Source: Streptomyces sp. SID13031 (lineage in GTDB: Bacteria; Actinomycetota; Actinomycetes; Propionibacteriales; Kribbellaceae). From it: 64,000 nucleotides of DNA. The notes under the pieces are model-generated. The model saw only the letters and a program-made list of their open reading frames with translations, made no database searches and was not told where the DNA came from. Position 1 is the first letter of the stretch. Each line of letters opens with the position of its first letter. The DNA lies in the NCBI RefSeq assembly GCF_010548305.1, contig NZ_JAAGLV010000004.1, positions 372,001 through 436,000 of the forward strand. Direction: 5' to 3'. Positions 15,623-24,000 of this stretch are shown here, in pieces. The translations under genes were made by a program, and so were the position numbers.

Positions 15623-16279
15623 ATGACAGATTCGATTGGTGTCGCCGTCATCGACGGTCACACGCTAACCCGGTACGGCCTGGCGAACCTGGTGGGCTCG
15701 GCCGCCGACATCCGCATCGTGGGGGAGTGTGGTTCGGCCGCGGAGGCTGCCGGCCTCGTCGCGGCAACCGAACCCGACGTGGTCGTGCTCGACGTCGCGC
15801 TGCCGGACGGCGACGGGATGCGGGTCGCCCGTGAACTCCGGGACCGCTATCCCCACCTCGGCATCGTCCTGCTCACGTCCGACACAGAGGACGATGTCCT
15901 CTTCCGTGCCCTGGAAACAGGCGTGTCCGCATTCGTCTGCAAGACAGCGCCCAACGCGGAAGTGCTCGCCGCGATCCGGCACGCCGCAGTAGCCGCAGAG
16001 TCCTTCACGGCCACGGGCCTTGCGCTGGCACTGGGCCGCCGCGCAACGCTGCATGCCGGGCTCGTGCTCAGCCCGCGCGAGCGAGAGGTGCTGTTTCTGC
16101 TGGCGGATGGACTGTCCGTGCCGGCCATCGCCAGGTCGATGTACGTCAGCCCCTCAACGGCCAAGACCTATGTAGCGCGGCTCTATGAGAAGCTCGGCGC
16201 CTGCAACCGCGCCCAGGCCATCATGGCCGGTCTGCGGCTCGGTCTGATCGAGCAGCACCTCTCAGCGCCCGCCGCCTAG
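15623..16279 (+). CDS. LuxR/NarL-type response regulator 2
   Basis: The 218-residue protein is a paralogue of the regulator at 14500. The receiver has Asp57, Thr85 and Lys107 but again Asp-Gly (IDGH) in place of the acidic pair. The HTH reads LSPREREVLFLLADGLS through EKLGACNRAQAIMAGLRLG. It sits directly upstream of the pilin gene and has its own AT-rich upstream region with an inverted repeat. GGGGGA precedes the ATG at 15623. No kinase gene is adjacent. Confidence 0.88.
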   Translation: MTDSIGVAVIDGHTLTRYGLANLVGSAADIRIVGECGSAAEAAGLVAATEPDVVVLDVALPDGDGMRVARELRDRYPHLGIVLLTSDTEDDVLFRALETGVSAFVCKTAPNAEVLAAIRHAAVAAESFTATGLALALGRRATLHAGLVLSPREREVLFLLADGLSVPAIARSMYVSPSTAKTYVARLYEKLGACNRAQAIMAGLRLGLIEQHLSAPAA

Positions 16280-16337
16280 GAGGCGATGAGTGCGGGCGAC
16301 TATGACCGGGTTGACCGCGGCGGCTGCGGGACTATCG

Positions 16338-16384
16338 CTGTCGGCCACTTGGCTGACACGGTGTCGGCCGAGTGGCCGGGACAG
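16338..16384 (+). terminator. Hairpin after response regulator 2
   Basis: CTGTC-GGCCACT (16338-16349) pairs with AGTGGCC-GG-GACAG (16371-16384) with a 2-nt bulge. It lies 60 bp after the stop codon. The rest of 16280-16586 holds no credible gene; it contains a 17-bp sequence (16390-16406) also found upstream of the CpaE-like gene. Confidence 0.45.
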
Positions 16385-16586
16385 TCAGGCGTTCACCCGC
16401 TGTGACACACGCCTTGCAGAGACGAGTGTTTGAGGCGGCAGCAAGCGGCATCTGGGGGGATGAGCGTCGGCTTCGCGCGCCGGGTCCAGGGGTCGGACGC
16501 CGGTACGCCGGTCGATCCGTCGCGCGTTGCCGCGCCTGGAAGACCCTGTCTCCGTCGCCTGCCGGAGCATCTGCAAAGGAAGCACC

Positions 16587-17021
16587 ATGGAACACCGCCT
16601 TCGGGCCACCATCCTGGCCGCCCGAACCGTCCACCGCGCCTCGAACCGTCGACCCAGCCGCCGAGTCCACCGAAACCAGGAGACGACCCGGCGGAAGAAG
16701 AACGAGTCCGGCTTCACCCTGATCGAACTGCTGATCGTGATCGTCATCCTCGGCGTGCTGTCCGGCATCGTCGTGTTCGCCGTCAGCGGCATCCAGGACC
16801 GTGGCAACGCTGCCGCATGCAAGACCGACAAGAAGACCGTGCAGGTCGCCGTCGAGGCGTACTACGCCAAGAACGGCGCCTATCCGGCCGCCGGTGACGC
16901 CGGCTGGCTCCAACTCACCGTCGGCATCGACCAGTTGCTCCGCGACAGACCAGCCGGTACCGGCTACACCATCACGCTCGGCATCGGAGGCCTGGTCACG
17001 GCAACCGGCGCCTGTACCTGA
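16587..17021 (+). CDS. Type IV major pilin-like prepilin
   Basis: The 144-residue prepilin has the type IVa signature SG^FTLIELLIVIVILGVLSG, with Glu at +5 and a hydrophobic helix, followed by a soluble domain ending in GACT. The leader is about 42 residues and very basic, much longer than the usual 6-10. The start ATG at 16587 has AAAGGA 6-8 nt upstream; no better start exists closer to the cleavage site. The mature part (about 102 residues) with AAACKTDKKTVQVAVEAYYAKNGAYP is that of a small major pilin. A prepilin peptidase gene is not in the window. Confidence 0.85.
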   Translation: MEHRLRATILAARTVHRASNRRPSRRVHRNQETTRRKKNESGFTLIELLIVIVILGVLSGIVVFAVSGIQDRGNAAACKTDKKTVQVAVEAYYAKNGAYPAAGDAGWLQLTVGIDQLLRDRPAGTGYTITLGIGGLVTATGACT

Positions 17022-17061
17022 TCGATATCCGCCCCTCCCCGCGCTCCTCACAGCGCGGCGG

Positions 17062-17097
17062 CGGGTGGACCGGCTCGGAGGAGGGCCGGTCCACCCG
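17062..17097 (+). terminator. 13-bp hairpin after the pilin gene
   Basis: CGGGTGGACCGGC (17062-17074) pairs perfectly with GCCGGTCCACCCG (17085-17097). As an intra-operon terminator it would allow much more pilin than motor-ATPase transcript. Confidence 0.6.
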
Positions 17098-17113
17098 TCG
17101 AGGGGAGCACCGC

Positions 17114-17154
17114 AGTACCGCCCGAGCAGTACTGCCCGGGTAGTACCGCCCGAG
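17114..17154. repeat. Three tandem copies of a 14-bp unit
   Basis: AGTACCGCCCGAG (17114), AGTACTGCCCGGG (17128) and AGTACCGCCCGAG (17142) repeat with a 14-bp period between the pilin and pilT genes. They may be binding sites or slippage products. Confidence 0.75.
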
Positions 17155-17190
17155 AAGGCTGGCGACCGGACCGTCGTACCGCGTCGCCTC

Positions 17191-17222
17191 GGCATACCGG
17201 CTGTCCTCGCAGCCGGTATGCC
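17191..17222. repeat. Perfect 13-bp hairpin upstream of pilT
   Basis: GGCATACCGGCTG (17191-17203) pairs with CAGCCGGTATGCC (17210-17222) around a 6-nt loop, ending 38 bp before the pilT ATG. It could be a second terminator or an RNA element controlling pilT. Confidence 0.55.
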
Positions 17223-17260
17223 AACTCGGCGGGCGGTCCGATCGATCCGGAAGGGATGGC

Positions 17261-18355
17261 ATGAAAGTTCCCGCACCCGGCAGCCGGGTGGACCTGTTGC
17301 TCGAAGAACTCTGGAACGCCGGCGGCACCGACCTGCTCCTGACAGTGGGGATGGCGCCGCAGTTGCGCGTCCACGGTGTTCTGCGCCCGGTCGCCGACCG
17401 CACCCGGTTGACCCGCATCGATACCGACACCCTGCTCGCCGAGATGCTCAACCCGCATCGGTCGAACGTCCACCAGACCACCTACGAGCACGACTTCTCG
17501 TTCTCCTGGCGGGAGAACGCGCGGATCCGCGCGAACGCGTTCACCCAGCGCGGCGACACGGCGATCGCGCTGCGGATCATCCCCCGCAGCATCCCGACGG
17601 TGTCCGAACTCGGCCTGCCGGCGATCGTCGGCAAGTTCGCCCAGCTCCAGCAGGGCCTCGTCCTGGTCACCGGCCCGACCGGTTCGGGCAAGTCGACCAC
17701 ACTCGCCTCGATCATTCACCAGATCAACACCGACCGGGCCTGTCACATCATCACCATCGAGGACCCGATCGAGTACGTGCACGAACATCGCCGGTCGGCG
17801 GTCAATCAGCGCGAGGTGGGTAGTGATACGGCATCGTTCCCAGACGCCCTCCGCGCGGCGCTGCGAGAAGACCCGGATGTCTTGCTGGTGGGGGAGATGC
17901 GCGACCTGGAATCGATCCGGTTCGCGCTGACGATCGCCGAGACCGGCCACCTCGTCTTCGCCACCCTGCACACCAACGACACCGCGCAGTCGCTGGCGCG
18001 GATCATCGACGTCTTCCCGGCCGAGCAGCAGTCCCAGGTCCGGGTCCAGCTGAGCGCGGCGCTCAGCGGCGTCGTCTACCAGCGGCTGATCCCGCGGACG
18101 AGCGGCGGCCTGGTCGCCGCCTTCGAGGTGATGGTCGCCAACGCCGGCATCCGCAACCTGATCAAGGAAGGCAAGACGCACCAGCTGCGCAACGCGCTCG
18201 TCACCGGGCGCCGCGAAGGCATGGTCACCCTCGAGCAGTCGCTGTCGGCGCTGCTCCAGGCCGGCGAGATCTCGTACGCCGATGCCGTCTCGCGCTGCGC
18301 GCATCCCAAGGAACTCGAAGTCCGGCCGAGGACAGGAGCGGGTAGCAGACCATGA
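17261..18355 (+). CDS. pilT: Type IV pilus retraction ATPase PilT
   Basis: The 364-residue protein has Walker A GPTGSGKS at 138-145, the Asp box HIITIEDPIEY at 162-172, Walker B GEMRD at 211-215, the His box TLHTND at 235-240, and GIRNLIKEG, corresponding to the PilT-specific AIRNLIRE motif needed for retraction. These features, and the length close to the usual 345-370, separate it from PilB. It powers pilus depolymerisation at the inner side of the membrane. The ATG follows GGAAGGG. The stop codon overlaps the pilB start (ATGA). Confidence 0.93.
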   Translation: MKVPAPGSRVDLLLEELWNAGGTDLLLTVGMAPQLRVHGVLRPVADRTRLTRIDTDTLLAEMLNPHRSNVHQTTYEHDFSFSWRENARIRANAFTQRGDTAIALRIIPRSIPTVSELGLPAIVGKFAQLQQGLVLVTGPTGSGKSTTLASIIHQINTDRACHIITIEDPIEYVHEHRRSAVNQREVGSDTASFPDALRAALREDPDVLLVGEMRDLESIRFALTIAETGHLVFATLHTNDTAQSLARIIDVFPAEQQSQVRVQLSAALSGVVYQRLIPRTSGGLVAAFEVMVANAGIRNLIKEGKTHQLRNALVTGRREGMVTLEQSLSALLQAGEISYADAVSRCAHPKELEVRPRTGAGSRP

Positions 18356-19677
18356 AGCATCGCGGACGGGGAACCGCGCCATTGGCGCAGCAGGCCGCAA
18401 CCATCGATCTCCCGCAGCAGAATGCGCTGGCCGGTATCGCCGAACGCGTGCAGGCTTTCCAGGACAGGCACTTCACGCCGGACGACGTCGCCGTCGAGAA
18501 CGAGGACGCGCCGGTCGTCCAGGTGGTCCAGCTGATCATCACCCAGGGCCTGCGCGATCGCGCCTCCGACATCCACATCGAGCCGCACGACGACCGGGTC
18601 CGGGTCAGGTACCGGGTCGACGGCGCGCTGCGCGACCAGATCGAGCTGCCGGGCGCGATCGGGCCGGCCGTGGTCAGCCGGATCAAGGTGCTCGCCGACC
18701 TGAACATCATCGAGCGCCGGCGCTCCCAGGACGGCCAGATCCGGATGAAGATCGAAGGTCGCGAGGTCGACATCCGGGTCTCGACCACAGCCGTCGTCGG
18801 TGGCGAGAAGGCCGTCCTGCGTCTGCTCGACAAGAGCCGCCCGCTGTTCCGGCTGGAGCAGCTCGGAATGCCGCCCGAGCTGGCCGAGCGCTATGCCGCG
18901 CTGCTGCGTACGCCGTACGGGATGGTCATCTGTGCCGGGCCGACCGGGAGCGGCAAGACGACGACGCTGTACGGGTCGCTGACCGAGATCGACAGTCCCG
19001 AGCGCAACATCATGACGATCGAGGACCCGGTCGAGTACTCCTACGCCTCGATCAACCAGATCCAGATCAACGAGGCGGCCGGGATCACCTTCGCCAGCGG
19101 GCTGAAGGCGATCCTGCGACAGGACCCCGACGTCATCCTGGTCGGCGAGATGCGCGACGCGGAGACGGCCCGGATCGCGGTGCAGTCCGCGCTGACCGGG
19201 CACTTCGTGCTGTCGTCGGTGCACGCCACCGACACGGCGACCGCGCTGCACCGGCTGCTCGACATGGGGATCGAGACGTTCCTGGTCGCGTCGTCGGTGA
19301 GCGCGGTCATCTCGCAACGGCTGATCCGGCGGATCTGCGCCAACTGCCGCGAGTACTACGAACCACCTGTGCCCGAGGTCGCGTTCCTCCGCAGTACCGG
19401 GGCCGGTGTGCCGGTTGGCGGGCTCGTGCGCGGCGCGGGGTGCGACCAGTGCTCGCGGACCGGGTATCTCGAACGGACCGGCGTGTACGAGCTGATGCCG
19501 GTCTCCGAGACGATCCGCGAGCTGGTGGTCGAACGGGCGCCGCTCGCCGAGATCCGCAAGACCGCTTGCTACGAAGGGATGCGGACGCTCCAGGAGGAAG
19601 GCGCGCGGCTGGTCCAGGCCGGCGTCACCACGGTCGCGGAGGTCGTCCGCTCGATCTACACGGTGGGGATGCAATGA
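18352..19677 (+). CDS. pilB: Type IV pilus assembly ATPase PilB/GspE
   Basis: The 441-residue protein has Walker A GPTGSGKT at 196-203, the Asp box IMTIEDPVEY, Walker B GEMRD, a His box SSVHATD, and the tetracysteine zinc site CANC ... CDQC typical of GspE/PilB. It lacks the separate N-terminal MshEN domain found in about 560-residue PilB proteins and starts close to the N2 domain (SDIHIEPHDDRVRVRYRVDG). It extends the pilus in the cytoplasm. It overlaps pilT upstream and pilC downstream by 4 bp each, so translation is coupled. Confidence 0.93.
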   Translation: MKHRGRGTAPLAQQAATIDLPQQNALAGIAERVQAFQDRHFTPDDVAVENEDAPVVQVVQLIITQGLRDRASDIHIEPHDDRVRVRYRVDGALRDQIELPGAIGPAVVSRIKVLADLNIIERRRSQDGQIRMKIEGREVDIRVSTTAVVGGEKAVLRLLDKSRPLFRLEQLGMPPELAERYAALLRTPYGMVICAGPTGSGKTTTLYGSLTEIDSPERNIMTIEDPVEYSYASINQIQINEAAGITFASGLKAILRQDPDVILVGEMRDAETARIAVQSALTGHFVLSSVHATDTATALHRLLDMGIETFLVASSVSAVISQRLIRRICANCREYYEPPVPEVAFLRSTGAGVPVGGLVRGAGCDQCSRTGYLERTGVYELMPVSETIRELVVERAPLAEIRKTACYEGMRTLQEEGARLVQAGVTTVAEVVRSIYTVGMQ

Positions 19678-20879
19678 CGCGGTACGCGTACGTCGCGCTG
19701 GAACCCGGCGGTAAGACCAAGCGCGGCACCACCCGCGCGGACACCCGGGAGGACGCCGAGCTGGCGTTGTACGAACGCGAGCTGCGCAACATCCGGCTGA
19801 CCGAGAAGCCCGGGCTGCTGAAGCTGGAGCTCACCGCCAAGCGGGTCAAACGCGAGGAGGTGATGCACCTGACCCGGCAGCTCGGCGCGTTCGTGCAGGC
19901 CGGGATGCCGTTGACCGAGTCGGTCCACAGCCTCGGCCGGGAGTCGGACAACCTGACGGTGCGCCGGATGATGTACGAGGTCGAGGACGGCCTGCGGGAC
20001 GGCGAGAAGCTGTCGGACTGTTTCGACCGGCATCCGCGGATCTTCCCGGAGTACTACCGCGGCATCCTGCGTTCGGCCGAGCTGAGCGGCCGTCTCGACA
20101 CGGTGCTGGCCCAGCTCGCGCGCTACCTCGAACGCGATCTCGAGGCACGACGGAGGATAAAACAAGCCTTGATCTATCCCTCGGTCGTCGCGGGGATGTC
20201 GCTGGTGACGATGATCGTGCTGGCCGGTTTCGTGCTGCCGCGGTTCAAGGAGTTCTTCAACAGCCTGGGCGCTGAGTTGCCGCTGCCGACCCGGATCCTG
20301 CTCGGCGTCACGGACTTCCTCACCCAGTGGTGGTGGGCGCTGATGATCGGCGCCGGACTACTTATTCTGACCCTTGTCTATGTGCTTAGTACACCGCCTG
20401 GACGCTACCTGCGCGATCGGTTGTACCTCGCGCTGCCCGTGATCGGCTCGACCGTGCGCTACGCCCTGGTGGAGCGCTTCTGCCGCATCCTCTCGTCGAT
20501 GGTCGCCGCGGGAGTCCAGCTGCCACAGGCTTTGCGGATCGCCACCGGATCGCTGCCCAACCGCGTCTTCCGGCGCGCGCTGGCCGGCGTGATGGCGTCG
20601 ATGCTCGCCGGGGAAGGGCTGGCTCGGCCGCTTGCCTCGACCGGACTGTTCCCCGGTACGGCCGCGCAGATGCTGCGAGTGGGGGAGGAGACGGGGACGC
20701 TCGACCGGCAGCTCGAGGTGACTGCGCAGTACTACGAGGGCGAGCTCGACTACAAGCTGAAGAAGCTGATCGGGCTGTTCGAGCCGGCGGTGATCATCGT
20801 GATGGGTGCCGTGGTCGGGTTCGTCGCGATCGCCCTGGTGTCGGCGATGTACGGCGTCTTCCGGCAGGTGCAGGGCTGA
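19674..20879 (+). CDS. pilC: Type IV pilus platform protein PilC/GspF
   Basis: The 401-residue protein has two T2SSF domains, each with a cytoplasmic helical part: LTRQLGAFVQAGMPLTESVHSL at about 65-85 and ERFCRILSSMVAAGVQLPQALRIA at about 265-285. There are three hydrophobic segments: about 170-190, 222-240 and 375-395. The duplicated layout and length are those of PilC. It is the membrane platform that couples the ATPases to the pilin subunits. The ATG overlaps the pilB stop and the TGA overlaps the next ATG. Confidence 0.92.
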   Translation: MTRYAYVALEPGGKTKRGTTRADTREDAELALYERELRNIRLTEKPGLLKLELTAKRVKREEVMHLTRQLGAFVQAGMPLTESVHSLGRESDNLTVRRMMYEVEDGLRDGEKLSDCFDRHPRIFPEYYRGILRSAELSGRLDTVLAQLARYLERDLEARRRIKQALIYPSVVAGMSLVTMIVLAGFVLPRFKEFFNSLGAELPLPTRILLGVTDFLTQWWWALMIGAGLLILTLVYVLSTPPGRYLRDRLYLALPVIGSTVRYALVERFCRILSSMVAAGVQLPQALRIATGSLPNRVFRRALAGVMASMLAGEGLARPLASTGLFPGTAAQMLRVGEETGTLDRQLEVTAQYYEGELDYKLKKLIGLFEPAVIIVMGAVVGFVAIALVSAMYGVFRQVQG

Positions 20880-21331
20880 TGCGCGGCGGATCCGCTGAGC
20901 GGGGCGAGAGCCTGCTCGAGCTGGTTGTGGCGATTGCGTTGATGGGGGTGGCGATCGTCGCGGTGATGTCCGGGTTGACGACGACCGTGCTGCTGTCCGA
21001 CGTGCAACGCAAGGAAGCGACGGCCTCCTCCGCAGTCCGCGCCTACGCCGAAGCGCTCCAGCAATTCGTTGCCAGCGGCCACTATGTTGCCTGCGCGAGC
21101 GCCGGATCGTACGCCGTACCGGGGTTCACGCCACCGGCCGGGTTCACCGCGCGCATCGTCGCCGGGTCCGTGCGGTACTGGGCAGGCGCGCTCTGGTTGC
21201 CGTTGTGCCTGCCGGATCGCGGGTTGCAGAAGCTGCGGGTCTCGGTGGAGAGCACGGACGGGCGCGCCTCGGAGTACCTGGACGTGGTATTGCGAAAGCC
21301 TTGTGGTGTGGAGGATCCGCCGTGCTCGTGA
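20879..21331 (+). CDS. Minor pilin-like prepilin A (GspI/PilV-type)
   Basis: A 150-residue protein with a short leader and a class III signal peptide RG^ESLLELVVAIALMGVAIVAVM, Glu at +5. Two Cys residues in the soluble domain (YVACAS, PLCLPD) and two near the C-terminus could form disulfides. It is translationally coupled to pilC (TGATG) and probably primes assembly or caps the pilus together with the next two genes. The family assignment beyond 'minor pilin' is uncertain. Confidence 0.8.
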   Translation: MRGGSAERGESLLELVVAIALMGVAIVAVMSGLTTTVLLSDVQRKEATASSAVRAYAEALQQFVASGHYVACASAGSYAVPGFTPPAGFTARIVAGSVRYWAGALWLPLCLPDRGLQKLRVSVESTDGRASEYLDVVLRKPCGVEDPPCS

Positions 21332-21954
21332 AGCGTGCCGAGCGTGGTTTCACGTTGATCGAGCTGCTGATCACGATCTCGTTGATGGGGGTGGTGGGCC
21401 TCGCGCTGTCCGACCTTGTCATCAGTGCACTCAAACAGATGAGTGCGGCCTCGGACCGGCTCGACCTGTCCCAGGACGAGCAACTCGGCGCGGTCTATTT
21501 CGCCCGGGACGTTGCGGCCTTCGGTTTGCGGGACTACGGTGCGGCGATCGGCGGGGGATCCCTGCCGTTCAAGCCGTCGCTCCAGCTGGACGCGGCCGAC
21601 GACGCCGGCGGCACGACCTGCGGCCCGGTACCCGTCTCGGTCCTGCGCCTGCTCTCGGACGACTGGGACCTGTCCACCGCCCCGCCAGTACGCCGTACCA
21701 CCGTCGTGGCGTACTACCTCAAGCCCGTCGACGGGGTGCTCGAGCTGCACCGAGCGAGGTGTGCCGGCTCGAGTACTCCGTCGTCGGATGTCCGGCTGTC
21801 CGAGAGCGTGAAACCCGGGAGCGTGTCCGTGAGCTGCTCGACACCGTGTACCGCGGTTGTCGCGCCGCTGTCGGTGACACTGCGGTTCCTCGCGACCAAA
21901 CCGTCCATTGGCGACCAGGAGATCGTGTTGAGCGGCCTGCGGAGACAGTCGTGA
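21322..21954 (+). CDS. Minor pilin-like prepilin B (GspJ/PilW-type)
   Basis: A 210-residue prepilin with leader VLVKRAERG and the helix FTLIELLITISLMGVVGLALSDL, Glu at +5. The body has TYPE IV minor-pilin features: a stretch YFARDVAAFGLRDYG after the helix and four Cys residues. The GTG at 21322 has GGAGG 7 nt upstream; the GTG at 21328 overlaps the previous stop (GTGA) and is a possible alternative that shortens the leader by two residues. Confidence 0.8.
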   Translation: MLVKRAERGFTLIELLITISLMGVVGLALSDLVISALKQMSAASDRLDLSQDEQLGAVYFARDVAAFGLRDYGAAIGGGSLPFKPSLQLDAADDAGGTTCGPVPVSVLRLLSDDWDLSTAPPVRRTTVVAYYLKPVDGVLELHRARCAGSSTPSSDVRLSESVKPGSVSVSCSTPCTAVVAPLSVTLRFLATKPSIGDQEIVLSGLRRQS

Positions 21955-21964
21955 GGTGTCAGTC

Positions 21965-23947
21965 ATGAGGGGGCGGGACGAACGCGGGTCCTCGCTGCTG
22001 ATGGTGCTCGTGGTGATCACCGTGGTCGCATTGGCGCTGTCCGCTCTGCTGACGAGGTCTGATGCCGCGCAGAAGGTGACCGAGAGTCTGCGGAAGGACG
22101 CGGCCGCGTCGGCCACGGCAGAGGGCGCCATGCAGGCGGCGATCAACAACCTGCGCAACAGCAGCTACAACGGCGAGCCGGGCCAGCACTGCTTCGGCCT
22201 GTCGGACACCCTCTCGCTGCTCGCCTTCGACGGCCTCAAGCCGGTGGCGGTGAAGTGCCAACCGGACCCGAAACAAGCGATCGTCCAATGCGGGGTGGCT
22301 GCCGCTTGTAACCGCCCGGACAACGCCATCCTTGCCCTCAGCACGATCCCCGGCGAGACGGCGCTCTCCGTGTCCCAGCCAGGCGGCTCGACCTTCCGCA
22401 TCCACGGCAAGGTCTTCGCGAACTCGAGCATCGACGTCACCGCCGGCACGCTATCGGCCAGCGGAACGCTCTCAGCCCGAGGGCTCTGCTCCGACGGTGT
22501 CCTGGTCCCTTTATGCGGCCTGGGTGGCTCGCTTGCAGCGGCCCCCGCCTACGAGCCCGCCGTGGCGACTGTCCCCGCCCGCCGCTCCCTGCCGGCCTGT
22601 ACTACACCCAACTCGGTCGTCACCTTCGTCCCCGGCTACTACGACGACGCAGACGGCCTGTCGACCATGATGAGCGGCACTAGCCCCTGCCACGACAGCA
22701 CGTGGTGGTTCAAGCCAGGCGTCTACTACTTTGACTTCCACAACACCACGAACCCCCTACTGACAGGCAACAACACCTGGACCGTCAAGGACGGCACCCT
22801 GGTAGCCGGCACACCTGTCAACGCAGCCGGCGCCGCCATCGGCGCCCCGCCGGTGCCTGCCGCCATCCCCGGCTCCTGCGCCAGCCCCGTGGGTGGTGCA
22901 CCTGCAGCCGGCGTGCAGTTCATCTTCGGCGGTACGAGTCGCCTCGACGTTGAATCCGGCAAGGCGGAGATCTGCGGCACCTACTCCGCCAGCAAGCCAC
23001 CTGTCGCCGTCTACGGACTCACCAGTGGAGCCGAGACGGCTTCCAGCGACGTACTGAAGCCGACGGCGGTCAGCCTGTTCAGCAAGTTCGGCTCGTCGGC
23101 GACACCTGCGCGCCTGGGCACCGTGGACGATCAGGCAGCCTCCTGGAAGAGCACTGCGGTGAACGACACGGCCGGATTCACCTTGAGCGGCTACAGCCAG
23201 GCCGGCGCGATCCCGGTCGGCTCCGTCCTCGAATCGGCCGAGTTGAAGATCACCCACCGGCACAGCGACCCGCTCACCACCGACAAGCTCGACCTCTCGG
23301 TCGACGTCGGCCCCGGCGCACCGATCACTGCCACGGCGACCGGCCGGCCAGGCGGAGCGGCGTACGGGGTGACAACGATTCCACTCGACGCGTCTCGCAC
23401 CGGCTCGCTGGCGCGCTCCGTGTACGCCGGCATCTTCACCGGCGCCTCAATCTCGCTCACCGCCGGTCTCACCGCGAAGGACGACACCGAAGACATCGAT
23501 GCCATCCGAATCGAACTCAGCTACCGGGAACCCGCGCTCCGCAAGGGAAACGGCTGTGTTGTGGACGGCCCTTACCCGGCGAACGGCTGCGCGCTGATCG
23601 CCGGCAACGTCTTCGTCGACGGTACGATCTACGCCCCCGAAGCCGCCCTGGATCTCACCTCTGCGGGAGGAAATCGCCCGCTCGTCAAAGCCGGTGTGGT
23701 GATTCGTGCTTTGCGGGTTTCGATAACGGGCAGTCTCACTGGTGTGGCGATCGATTTGCCGGACGTTTCACCCGGGTTCACCTTCGGGCTGCATCTGTCC
23801 GTCTATCTCTGCCCCGGCACGCTGATCTGTGTGCCGAGCGGACGGCCGGCACTGCAAGCCAAGATCGGCCTGATCGACGCCGATCCCACGTCACCCGATC
23901 CCGGGCGGCGCAAAGTCACCGTGCTCGGCTGGTGGCGACCTGGCTGA
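21965..23947 (+). CDS. Large PilX-like secreted/pilus-associated protein
   Basis: A 660-residue protein with a PilX-like N-terminus, RGSSLLMVLVVITVVALALSALL. The processing Gly is present but the +5 Glu is replaced by Met. The large soluble part contains Cys pairs, a stretch resembling polymer-forming or beta-helix proteins (SGTLSARGLCSDGVLVPLCG, GNVFVDGTIYAPEAALDLTS) and ends GWWRPG. PilX-like proteins of this size may act as a pilus tip adhesin. The ATG at 21965 was preferred to the GTG at 21956 because GTGAGG sits 8 nt upstream. Confidence 0.7.
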   Translation: MRGRDERGSSLLMVLVVITVVALALSALLTRSDAAQKVTESLRKDAAASATAEGAMQAAINNLRNSSYNGEPGQHCFGLSDTLSLLAFDGLKPVAVKCQPDPKQAIVQCGVAAACNRPDNAILALSTIPGETALSVSQPGGSTFRIHGKVFANSSIDVTAGTLSASGTLSARGLCSDGVLVPLCGLGGSLAAAPAYEPAVATVPARRSLPACTTPNSVVTFVPGYYDDADGLSTMMSGTSPCHDSTWWFKPGVYYFDFHNTTNPLLTGNNTWTVKDGTLVAGTPVNAAGAAIGAPPVPAAIPGSCASPVGGAPAAGVQFIFGGTSRLDVESGKAEICGTYSASKPPVAVYGLTSGAETASSDVLKPTAVSLFSKFGSSATPARLGTVDDQAASWKSTAVNDTAGFTLSGYSQAGAIPVGSVLESAELKITHRHSDPLTTDKLDLSVDVGPGAPITATATGRPGGAAYGVTTIPLDASRTGSLARSVYAGIFTGASISLTAGLTAKDDTEDIDAIRIELSYREPALRKGNGCVVDGPYPANGCALIAGNVFVDGTIYAPEAALDLTSAGGNRPLVKAGVVIRALRVSITGSLTGVAIDLPDVSPGFTFGLHLSVYLCPGTLICVPSGRPALQAKIGLIDADPTSPDPGRRKVTVLGWWRPG

Positions 23948-24000
23948 TGGGGGTTCTGACGCGCTCGTGGGTGCATTCGGTGGTCGGGGGAGAAGAAGCA

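Noticed and set aside
18282..19673. An alternative plus frame running through pilB into pilC
   Set aside because: In the pilB region it is Arg/Gly-rich and meaningless. Only the part after 19674 is real (PilC, with its own ATG).
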